Shown here: positions 16,082-23,011 of the stretch, in pieces | Layout of the letters: each line of letters opens with the position of its first letter | How positions within the stretch are numbered: the first letter of the stretch is position 1 | NCBI RefSeq assembly: GCF_003467125.1 | Contig: NZ_QSFA01000014.1 | Location: forward strand, 1 to 64,000 | DNA from: Megasphaera sp. AM44-1BH | GTDB lineage: Bacteria > Bacillota > Negativicutes > Veillonellales > Megasphaeraceae | Length of the DNA: 64,000 nucleotides | Direction of reading: 5' to 3' | Made by a program: the position numbers and the translations under genes | The notes under the pieces: generated by a model | What the model was told of the DNA's origin: nothing | Seen by the model: only the letters and a program-made list of their open reading frames with translations | Database searches by the model: none

Positions 16082-17397
16082 CGTGTGCTGTGTCCCCTTT
16101 CTTCCAGAGCCGATCCGATACGCCGCAGCAGGGATAAGACGCCGGCATAACCAAAAGGCTGGATATCGTCATCCCAGTTCACATGGGCAGCTGTTCCGTG
16201 ATACCAGGCCGCATCCTTGCCGATAGTCAGATTGACAGGATGGGATGCTCCCTCATAGTAGAGCATGGTAGGCGATAAATTGGAATAGACTTCCGTGTCG
16301 GGACTCCATTGTGCCAGATGACGCAGATAAACAAAATCATCGGGGCTGAGACTGGCATAAATTTCCCGTACGATAAAGCCGTACCGGGTCAGGGCCAGCG
16401 CCATTTCATAGGCATTGCCATTCTGCATGCCCCCGATAGCCATGGTCACGCCGCTAAAGCGGGTGCGGATGGCATCTACAGCCTGGCGGGCCTGTTCCAG
16501 CCATGGCTCATCATCGATGGGAGAGCCGAGCGCGCGGGAAAGGGCCATATACTGCCGGTGAATCTGCGATACCTGATACAATCTCGTCAGAGTAATGGAT
16601 GGAATGCCCAGTCTTTTTTCCATATCCTGTGCCGCCAGCCAGGACTCGGGATGAAGGATGAGGTTGAAATTGGCCTGGGACATAGCCAGGTATTCATCAA
16701 AGTTCCGGCAACGGGATAATTCCTGTATGCGCACCAGTCCCATCTGGCGCAGGATAGGATATAATTCACAATCTTCCTGCAAAGGAGAGAAAAATCCCAG
16801 CAGATTGACCGTACGACGGTGGCGCGGCTGCTTTTCCAGCAGAGAACACAGTGCACGGCGCACATCGACCATGGGCGGTTTGCGTCCTTCCCGTGTCAGG
16901 GCATACATGTAGCACGGTACGACAGGGACGCCACAGACAGATGCCGCTTTCCGGCTGACCCGTTCCATGTCCGTTCCCAGCAGGGCATCGACACAGGTCA
17001 TACAGAGCATGACCACCGATGGCTTTTCCCTGCGGGACTCCACGATTTCCGCAACGGCCTGCGGTATCTTCTGCAAATGCCGGCCTGTGACGATATCGGT
17101 CTCATCGAGGATGTAGAAGTAAAACCGGTCCTGATAACCACCCTGTTCCCCCAGGATAGTCGTATTGCGGCCGCAGCAGCCGGGACCGATGAGGAGCATG
17201 ATGGATCCCGGTATAGACAACCCGGCCCGTTTCACGCCAAAGCCTTGTGCTCCCGGAGAATTGAAAGCCAGTGCTGCCGGTGAATTATAAATCAGATGCT
17301 CCGAAGACAAGAGTTCTTCCGGTATACGGTCTTTCCCTCTCCGGACCAGGTCCTGTACCGTAATGGCATAAGGTTGTGAATGTTTATGTTCCATCAT
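16078..17397 (-). CDS. nitrogenase component 1-like protein, NifD-like, pair B
   Basis: 439 aa. It has IGPGCCGRNTT (C74, C75) and VMLCMTCVDALLGTD (C132, C135), matching the second and third P-cluster motifs of NifD/NifE. It shares CR(N/T)(F/Y)DEY and an AAQDM(E/K)(K/R)RLG segment with the pair A protein. In the same hand alignment the FeMo-cofactor Cys position is a His. It is the second gene of the operon, 9 bases after the TM1266-like gene. Confidence 0.82.
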   Translation of the reverse strand: MMEHKHSQPYAITVQDLVRRGKDRIPEELLSSEHLIYNSPAALAFNSPGAQGFGVKRAGLSIPGSIMLLIGPGCCGRNTTILGEQGGYQDRFYFYILDETDIVTGRHLQKIPQAVAEIVESRREKPSVVMLCMTCVDALLGTDMERVSRKAASVCGVPVVPCYMYALTREGRKPPMVDVRRALCSLLEKQPRHRRTVNLLGFFSPLQEDCELYPILRQMGLVRIQELSRCRNFDEYLAMSQANFNLILHPESWLAAQDMEKRLGIPSITLTRLYQVSQIHRQYMALSRALGSPIDDEPWLEQARQAVDAIRTRFSGVTMAIGGMQNGNAYEMALALTRYGFIVREIYASLSPDDFVYLRHLAQWSPDTEVYSNLSPTMLYYEGASHPVNLTIGKDAAWYHGTAAHVNWDDDIQPFGYAGVLSLLRRIGSALEERGHSTR

Positions 17398-17406
17398 CGG
17401 ACCACC

Positions 17407-17658
17407 CTACTGCGGCAGCGGCGGATAAATCGTCTTCGTGCTCACCTCAGGAAGCATACCCAGTTTTCCTGACAGGGCACTGATGACATCCTGTGGCGCA
17501 TCGACGATGATGCTGATGACATTAACATGTTTATCCTTATAAGGGACCCCCATACGACCGACAATGTATTCGCCGTACTCATGGAGGATTTCATTCAGTT
17601 TTCCCGACTCATTCCGGTCTGCAACGATAATACCAATCAATGCAATTCTCGTTTCCAT
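17407..17658 (-). CDS. TM1266-type iron-only hydrogenase system regulator
   Basis: 83 aa, ferredoxin-like ACT/NikR-C fold. It begins METRIALIGIIVADR and carries EYIVGRMGVPYKDKHVNVI, the family signature. Homologues (TM1266) lie beside hydEFG or [FeFe]-hydrogenase genes, and the family is thought to be regulatory. The start at 17658 is set by GAGGAGG upstream; a longer reading would run back through the attenuator. It heads the operon, which suggests a sensing role tied to the complex. Confidence 0.88.
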   Translation of the reverse strand: METRIALIGIIVADRNESGKLNEILHEYGEYIVGRMGVPYKDKHVNVISIIVDAPQDVISALSGKLGMLPEVSTKTIYPPLPQ

Positions 17659-17672
17659 ATGTACCTCCTCAT

Positions 17673-17733
17673 AAAAAAAGTCCCATGCCAAAAGCACAGG
17701 ACAACAAACACGCAGTGTGTAAAATGTGCTTTT
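17673..17733 (-). terminator. attenuator: terminator plus competing antiterminator
   Basis: Minus strand: a near-perfect 9-bp hairpin (arms GTCCTGTGC and GCATGGGAC around a T-rich loop) at about 17680-17702 is followed by seven T at 17673-17679, directly before the ribosome site of the TM1266-like gene. Its left half TGTGCTTTT (17690-17698) is also perfectly complementary to AAAAGCACA at 17725-17733, giving a mutually exclusive antiterminator. Confidence 0.65.
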
Positions 17734-17828
17734 CGCCTCGTCTGTGCAGGATACCTTTACAGAAAAGTACGACAGCTTTTGCATGACGTTCTCCCGCAGG
17801 AAATCCGTTGGGATGACGTATTTAGTTC

Positions 17829-17857
17829 ATTATACCAAATATCACCGTTTGTGGCTA
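17829..17857 (-). promoter_or_regulatory. promoter of the nif-like/hyp operon
   Basis: Minus strand TGGTATAAT (extended -10, TATAAT at 17829-17834) with a weak -35 TAGCCA at 17852-17857 and a 17-bp spacer. It leaves a leader of about 165 nt before the first gene. Confidence 0.6.
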
Positions 17858-17895
17858 TTATTTTCTACATATGTCATCGATTTTTTCAATTCCTC

Positions 17896-17924
17896 TTGTA
17901 TATTTTCAGAATGCCCCGTATACT
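17896..17924 (+). promoter_or_regulatory. putative promoter of the dioxygenase gene
   Basis: TTGTAT at 17896-17901, 17-bp spacer, TATACT at 17919-17924, about 55 bases upstream of the ATG at 17979. It is divergent from the operon promoter at 17829-17857. Confidence 0.5.
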
Positions 17925-17978
17925 ATAAAAAAATGTAAATATATTCTTCGTATCCCTTGTGAAAGAGAGGTCCCGTCT

Positions 17979-18761
17979 ATGATACAACAACCATTTCCCG
18001 TCATCTTCTCCGGCCATGGCAGTCCCATGCTGGCCCTTCAGCACAACGATATCACCCGCAATCTGAGCCGCATCGGCGGCCAGATTTGCTCCCGCCACGG
18101 CACGCCCCGCGCCATCCTGGCTATTTCCGCCCATTGGTATGTGTCCGGTACGTTTATCCAGAGCGCGCCCCAGCCGCGTCAGGTCTACGACATGTATGGA
18201 TTTCCTGAAGAATTATACCAGGTCACCTATCCCGTACCAGGCGATGCCACTCTGACCCGGTCGGTACAAAACCTTCTGGGGCCGGCTGTTTCCGTCAATG
18301 ACCAGTGGGGCATCGACCACGGCACATGGACCATATTGGTCCACATGTTCCCCGACGCCGATATTCCCGTCGTCCAGCTCTCCGTAAATCGTGATCTATC
18401 GCCACAGGAACTGTATGACCTCGGCCAGAAACTGGCGCCACTGCGTACTCAGGGATATCTGATTTTTGCCAGTGGCAACGTCGTTCACAACCTGGGACGC
18501 GTCGAATGGAATAACCCCGGTGGCACGCCTCAGACACTGCGTTTCAACGACTACATTATCCAGGCCGTGCGGAATCATAATGATGACGCCGTCATCCACT
18601 ACACCTCTCATCCCGATGCCGCCTATGCTGTCCCCACACCAGATCACTTTCTTCCCCTTGTGATGACTTTGGGCGTAGCACAGGGTGAAACAGTTGCCGT
18701 ATTTAACAATACATGTAATCTTGGATCCATGGCCATGACCGGCTTTATCTTTGGTTTTTAA
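17979..18761 (+). CDS. DODA-type extradiol ring-cleavage dioxygenase
   Basis: 260 aa of the LigB/YgiD family, which opens catechol-like rings (for example 4,5-DOPA) with a non-haem metal. Metal and active-site His are in FSGHGSPM, AISAHWYVSG, GIDHGTWTIL, ASGNVVHNLG and TPDHFLPLV. RBS GAGAGG lies 8 bases before the ATG. It stands alone between two bidirectional terminators. A dioxygenase in an apparent anaerobe may act in stress or be used promiscuously; the substrate is not deducible. Confidence 0.9.
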   Translation: MIQQPFPVIFSGHGSPMLALQHNDITRNLSRIGGQICSRHGTPRAILAISAHWYVSGTFIQSAPQPRQVYDMYGFPEELYQVTYPVPGDATLTRSVQNLLGPAVSVNDQWGIDHGTWTILVHMFPDADIPVVQLSVNRDLSPQELYDLGQKLAPLRTQGYLIFASGNVVHNLGRVEWNNPGGTPQTLRFNDYIIQAVRNHNDDAVIHYTSHPDAAYAVPTPDHFLPLVMTLGVAQGETVAVFNNTCNLGSMAMTGFIFGF

Positions 18762-18773
18762 TTGAGAATTCAT

Positions 18774-18823
18774 AAAAAGTCTTCTGTCTGCATGCCCAAA
18801 AGGCATCCGGCAGAAGACTTTTT
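18774..18823. terminator. bidirectional terminator
   Basis: AAAAAGTCTTCTG (18774-18786) pairs perfectly with CAGAAGACTTTTT (18811-18823). Confidence 0.9.
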
Positions 18824-18974
18824 CTTTGTTCCGTCTGGTTATTTCATATAGCAATAATTTATTACTATATTGTTATAATTCATTATTAATTTATCCTGTT
18901 CTGCAATCACATAGTGTTATGATTACAAAACAGCTGGATATTAGCTTTAGTATGACAAATAGATAACGAGGACG

Positions 18975-19167
18975 CTGAAATTAAACAGACATGGCCTGTT
19001 CATCGAACCGCTCCAGCCACTACGGCAGCACCTGGTACGAAACCGGCTTCGGCGGTACATATCGCGCCAATGACAGCACCTATCTCTATGCCGACGCCGA
19101 ACGCTCCTTTGGAAGCAACTGGCACAAGAAATGGCAAATCAACATTGGCATCAACTGGCAGTTCTGA
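18975..19167 (+). pseudogene. remnant of an autotransporter beta-barrel
   Basis: Two reading frames carry autotransporter barrel pieces: one reads GLFIEPLQP, the other (to a stop at 19165-19167) reads YETGFGGTYRAND, then AERSFGSNW and a terminal NIGINWQF with the C-terminal aromatic typical of outer-membrane barrels. No start or passenger domain remains. It is a decayed 3' end and shows that the genome encoded outer-membrane autotransporters. The 130 bases upstream are AT-rich with no gene. Confidence 0.7.
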
Positions 19168-19191
19168 TTCATTTTCGGATAGATAAATAGC

Positions 19192-19238
19192 AAACTCCCT
19201 CACACCGTGCCTGTCCGGGCAATGATATGAGGGAGTTT
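19192..19238. terminator. bidirectional terminator
   Basis: AAACTCCCTCA (19192-19202) and TGAGGGAGTTT (19228-19238) form an 11-bp perfect stem. Confidence 0.85.
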
Positions 19239-19255
19239 TGTATATGTCTGTATCA

Positions 19256-19873
19256 TCAGGCATGGAAATCCGGTTGCAGACGCAGGACCAGAATCTGTTC
19301 CCGGTCATCGTCTTCCGGAAACAGGTCACGGCAGTCCATACGTTCTTCAACGAGAAGTCCGTTATGATGTGTCAGGAACGCTTCTGTTTTCTCGTACGGA
19401 TAATAAAAAAAGAGGCGCATCGTCCGCGGCGCACGATAATAAGAATCAAAAATCTGTTTTAGAACCAGCTTCAGCGTATGCAGTCCAAAGGGATTGAAGA
19501 AAAAGAAACAATCCGCTTCTGGCGGAACCTCGTATGCTGCTGCATCCGTCAGGACGAAAGTCACGCGGCGCCCCGATACAGCCGTACAGCGATTGGACAT
19601 CGCCTTTTCCCACAAACGGCGGTCATACTCTACCCCGATGGCATGACACCGTGTCTGATATGCCAGAAAGAAACCGACCCGCCCTTTGCCGCTGCCATAA
19701 TCGATGAGCATATTCTTTTTTCCCATATAGCCACTGTTGGCCAGACGCTCAAGCACGCAATAATCCGTTGGTTCATAGGGATGATGCTCCCCGTCAGACC
19801 GGCTGTCATCGCGGCCAGCCGTCCGGATGCCCAGTATATGCTCCCATTCCTGCTCGTCCATTTCAGTCATCAT
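19256..19873 (-). CDS. class I SAM-dependent methyltransferase
   Basis: 205 aa with the SAM-binding motif LIDYGSGKGRVGFFLA (about 56-71), an acidic ribose-binding strand end (GVEYD) and a catalytic-strand motif FFFFNPFGLHTL. I do not recognise a specific substrate. Its start overlaps the 3' end of the tyrosine phosphatase gene by 11 bases, so the two are co-transcribed. Confidence 0.8.
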   Translation of the reverse strand: MMTEMDEQEWEHILGIRTAGRDDSRSDGEHHPYEPTDYCVLERLANSGYMGKKNMLIDYGSGKGRVGFFLAYQTRCHAIGVEYDRRLWEKAMSNRCTAVSGRRVTFVLTDAAAYEVPPEADCFFFFNPFGLHTLKLVLKQIFDSYYRAPRTMRLFFYYPYEKTEAFLTHHNGLLVEERMDCRDLFPEDDDREQILVLRLQPDFHA

Positions 19874-20342
19874 CTTCCCTGTTTCTCAATGTATCCAACA
19901 GCCCCCGGCAGCCTTCATCGACATCATTCCAGGTCCGCTGGAAATCCCGCGTATACCACGGGTCGGCCACGGGACGGGGATTTTCCGTATAATCCATGAG
20001 AAGCGAGCATTTATGATCCGGATCGCCGTGAAAAATCCGCTCCATATCCCGCAGGTTCTCATCATCCATGCCAATGAAATAATCATAAAAATTATAATCC
20101 TCAGCCGTCAGCAGAACAGCCCGCTTCCCATCGGGATTCATACCGTGCTCCCGGAGCAGCCGTTCCACCGGCGGATAGACCGGATTGCCACAGCCATTCC
20201 AGATTTCCTCATCCGTCGTAGCCGCCGAAGCCACGTCAAACCGGTCCGCCATTTCCTCTTGTTCTGCCATCTGCCGGAACACAAACTCCGCCATGGGCGA
20301 TCGGCAGATATTGCCATGGCAAATGAAAAGTATCCTGATCAC
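19863..20342 (-). CDS. low-molecular-weight protein tyrosine phosphatase
   Basis: 159 aa. The catalytic loop is FICHGNICRS near the N-terminus (Cys and Arg of C-X5-R-S) and the general acid Asp is in VADPWYTRDF. Such enzymes control exopolysaccharide kinases, or act on arginine phosphate. No kinase is next to it. It is co-transcribed with the methyltransferase. Confidence 0.92.
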   Translation of the reverse strand: MIRILFICHGNICRSPMAEFVFRQMAEQEEMADRFDVASAATTDEEIWNGCGNPVYPPVERLLREHGMNPDGKRAVLLTAEDYNFYDYFIGMDDENLRDMERIFHGDPDHKCSLLMDYTENPRPVADPWYTRDFQRTWNDVDEGCRGLLDTLRNREDDD

Positions 20343-20643
20343 TTTATTTTCACTCCTTCTTATGCCGAGATATGCCGTTAAATGCCGTTATATAGCGTTT
20401 TCCCACTCCAGGCAATTTACCTCATATATTCCATAAAGTAGTATAAACCGGCATAACTCGGCCACCATTCGTAGTAAAATCAGTAGTAAAAGGCGACTAC
20501 CGTACTACCGTGAAAATTTTCTGCGTAAAATGCATGGTTCCATTGTAGCAGAAAATATACCGGCTTTCATCTAAAAAAGCTATATAAAAGAAAAGGACCC
20601 ACAGCTCTTGAAACCGTAAGTCCTTCTTCGCATATTCTTTTTC
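20343..20643. other. intergenic region with attachment-like repeats
   Basis: No gene seen. It holds three ATGCCG repeats (20363-20395) with an inverted copy near 20450, a tandem GTAGTAAAA repeat near 20470-20490 and opposite-strand ACTACC copies. It lies immediately 3' of the integrase remnant, where phage attachment and arm sites usually sit. A hairpin with AAGGAC/GTCCTT arms (about 20593-20625) may terminate the integrase gene. Confidence 0.35.
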
Positions 20644-21110
20644 CTACGCTTCATTCTTGAAAGGTATGATTTTAGGCCGAATGGCGCCTACCTGCTCTAA
20701 TTCCTTGCGTACATTTTCCATTTCTTTCTGCTGCCGCTGCTGGACAAGTTCCACTTCTTTCTGGGCATTATCGAATTTGATATGCGTATACACATTAAGT
20801 GTGATAGAAATATCGCTGTGTCCCATCAAATATTGCAGTGTCTTGGCGCTTATCCCTGAAAGAGCCATGTTGGTACAGTACGTATGCCTACAAACATGAG
20901 GAGTGATTGTCGGCAGTTGGTAGCGATAAATCCGGTTATATTTATTAACGGCCCGGCCAAAATAATGTTCCCAATGCATCGCTACCAAGGGATTGGCAGC
21001 ATCCTAGCCCCAGCCTTTGTTTTAGTAGAGACAATATAGCGTCTCCCTGTTGTATCCCGCTGAAGCTGTTTATCTACATTGATAGTACGGTTCTCCATAG
21101 GGAATAGCAA
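20644..21110 (-). pseudogene. truncated tyrosine-type integrase
   Basis: The C-terminal part (20644-20988) keeps ITPHVCRHTYCTNMALSG, LQYLMGHSDISITLNVYTH, i.e. the HxxR, H and catalytic Tyr of phage/ICE integrases. A separate frame (about 21000-21105) holds the central piece RTINVDKQLQRDTTGRRY and KTKAGARMLPI. The two are joined by a frameshift with loss of about 60 residues, and the N-terminus including the first catalytic Arg is absent, replaced by a terminator. Integration activity is not expected. Confidence 0.85.
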
Positions 21111-21142
21111 AAGGCGCTGTCCCATGAAGACAGCGCCTTTTT
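21109..21142. terminator. bidirectional terminator
   Basis: AAAAGGCGCTGTC (21109-21121) pairs with GACAGCGCCTTTT (21129-21141). It interrupts the integrase remnant and is of the same type as the terminator at 827-861. Confidence 0.85.
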
Positions 21143-21204
21143 GAGAAAAGCGAATCAGAAATTTTTGCGCCATATGTCAGTTCCCTGTAGAAAACAAGCA
21201 GGAT

Positions 21205-21235
21205 ACGTAGAATTATATTATATATAATTCTACGT
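21205..21235. repeat. 31-bp near-perfect palindrome
   Basis: Perfect 14-bp arms ACGTAGAATTATAT (21205-21218) and ATATAATTCTACGT (21222-21235) with a 3-bp centre, between the integrase remnant and the aldo/keto reductase operon. There is no T run, so it looks more like a protein-binding or recombination site than a terminator. Confidence 0.6.
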
Positions 21236-21281
21236 CAAATCATGGCAGATGTAAATTATGAGGCGTTATTCCTCATCTTTC

Positions 21282-22322
21282 TCACTGCTCCTTGGGCGCA
21301 TTCTGCATCCATACCTGTTTTTTATTGTCAGCTCCCCTGGTATTTTGGGCCATAACTCCCACCAATGGATGAGGGACGTACAGTTCTTCCAGATAAACAA
21401 TATCTTCGTCTGATAACTTCAGATCAACCGCTTTCGCTGCCCCCTCTACATGATGTAGTTTCGTTGCCCCGGCCACGGGAGCAGTTACCTTGGTTAAGAG
21501 CCAAGCCAAAGAAATTTCCGTCATGCTCACCGCATATTTATCGGCCAGCTCCGCGACACGCATGATGATTTTCTCGTCCTCTGTCGCCATACCGTCATAT
21601 TTCAGTTTGGCATAACTATCCTCTGTCAGTCTTTTAGTGGTTTCTCCCGGTTTTCTCGAAAGGCGACCGCTGGCCAAGGCACTGTATGGCGTCATGGCGA
21701 TGTTATCCTCCTCGCACAAGCCGGCCATTTCTCGCTCTTCCTCACGGAACAGGAGATTGTAATGGTTCTGCACGGAGACGAATTGGGCGAATCCTTCTTT
21801 TTCCGCCAAGGCGTTGGCTTTGGCCAGTTGCCATGCGTAGCAGTTGGCGATACCGATATAGCGCACCTTTCCGGCTTTGACGGCTTTTGTCAGTCCGCCC
21901 AACACGTCATATATCGGGGTTTGGTAATCCCACATATGATAAATGTAGAGATCGACATAATCCATGCCCAGATGCTTTAGGCTCAGGTCAAGGGATTTTT
22001 CGATATGTTGTTGCCCCGTCACGCCGTCCGCTATCTCTTGCGGCGTGCGCGGCAGGAACTTCGTCGCCACGACCACATCTTCCCGTTTGGCAAAATTCTT
22101 TAAGGCTCGCCCCACATATTCCTCGCTTGTGCCATTCTGATAAACGATGGCGGTATCGAAGAAATTGATGCCCAAATCCAAAGCCCGCTTGATGATACTA
22201 CGGCTCGTTTCCTCGTCCACCGTCCAACTGTGCTGTCCCGTTTTGGCATCGCCGAAACCCATGCAACCAAGACAAATGCGGGACACATTCAAATCAGAAT
22301 TTCCCAGTTTCCTGTATTCCAT
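21282..22322 (-). CDS. aldo/keto reductase
   Basis: 346 aa TIM-barrel NADPH oxidoreductase. Catalytic tetrad in DTAIVYQNG (Asp, Tyr), VATKFLPR (Lys) and LYIYHMWD (His). It is the last gene of a five-gene minus-strand operon led by another aldo/keto reductase and transcribed away from a LysR gene. Substrate not deducible; the family handles aldehydes, quinones and some sugar phosphates. Confidence 0.9.
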   Translation of the reverse strand: MEYRKLGNSDLNVSRICLGCMGFGDAKTGQHSWTVDEETSRSIIKRALDLGINFFDTAIVYQNGTSEEYVGRALKNFAKREDVVVATKFLPRTPQEIADGVTGQQHIEKSLDLSLKHLGMDYVDLYIYHMWDYQTPIYDVLGGLTKAVKAGKVRYIGIANCYAWQLAKANALAEKEGFAQFVSVQNHYNLLFREEEREMAGLCEEDNIAMTPYSALASGRLSRKPGETTKRLTEDSYAKLKYDGMATEDEKIIMRVAELADKYAVSMTEISLAWLLTKVTAPVAGATKLHHVEGAAKAVDLKLSDEDIVYLEELYVPHPLVGVMAQNTRGADNKKQVWMQNAPKEQ

Positions 22323-22344
22323 GTCAACCCTTCCTTTCCCGATT

Positions 22345-22995
22345 TTATTGCAAATATTTCTTCACACTATCTATCCAAGCATCTATTTCCGCTTGGTCGG
22401 TAAGCATATCGGCTCCGCCTTGGGAGTCAAACTGTATTTCCATGTCGGGAGCAAACTTTGCCCCGGCGCAGATTGTCTTGATGTCCGCTATCACATGACC
22501 CGGCCAGCCGCCGTGGGTCATAAAGGGAATAACGGTCTTCCCCGTCCAATCCTGCGAGTGCAGAAATGTGAGCATGGGCGGTGCCATCCGAAACCACCAA
22601 GTGGGAGTTCCCACCGCAATCACATCGTAATCTGCCACATTGACCGTCAGCGGCTTAATCTCCGGTTGATAGCCGGCTTCTACTTCCCATTGCCCTTGGC
22701 GGGTCACTTCGCTATCCCAACCGCCATACGGAGGGTATGGGGTAACGGGTTCTATCTCTGCGTAATCGGCATTTAAGGCCACTTGCAGTTGTTTGGCAAT
22801 CTTTCGGGTATTGCCGCAGGAAAACGAGTAACAGACCACCAGTATTTTTTTCTCTTTGGTCACGACAGATTCCTCCTTGTTTGCCGCTGTGGACAGCCTT
22901 TTTGGCGTGGGGCTTGCCGTGAAGGTAATGCCAAAGACGACAAGCACCCCCACCACAACAAATGCAGCGACAAATTTGGCTCTACGCAAATTCAT
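22345..22995 (-). CDS. membrane-anchored or exported flavodoxin
   Basis: 216 aa. A single N-terminal membrane segment (FVAAFVVVGVLVVFGITF) after MNLRRAK acts as an uncleaved anchor or a signal. The flavodoxin domain follows: VVCYSFSCGNTRKIAKQL (FMN phosphate loop), GTPTWWFRMAPP (isoalloxazine loop) and FMTHGGWPGH. Start at 22995 is set by AAGGAG 8 bases upstream. It probably donates or accepts electrons at the periplasmic face. Operon position between esterase and reductase. Confidence 0.85.
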   Translation of the reverse strand: MNLRRAKFVAAFVVVGVLVVFGITFTASPTPKRLSTAANKEESVVTKEKKILVVCYSFSCGNTRKIAKQLQVALNADYAEIEPVTPYPPYGGWDSEVTRQGQWEVEAGYQPEIKPLTVNVADYDVIAVGTPTWWFRMAPPMLTFLHSQDWTGKTVIPFMTHGGWPGHVIADIKTICAGAKFAPDMEIQFDSQGGADMLTDQAEIDAWIDSVKKYLQ

Positions 22996-23011
22996 TGACA
23001 GCTCCTTCTCT

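Noticed and set aside
7024..17397. True molybdenum nitrogenase (nifHDK) for nitrogen fixation
   Set aside because: The component 1-like proteins are too divergent, key cofactor ligands do not align, and nifB or other assembly genes are absent from the window.
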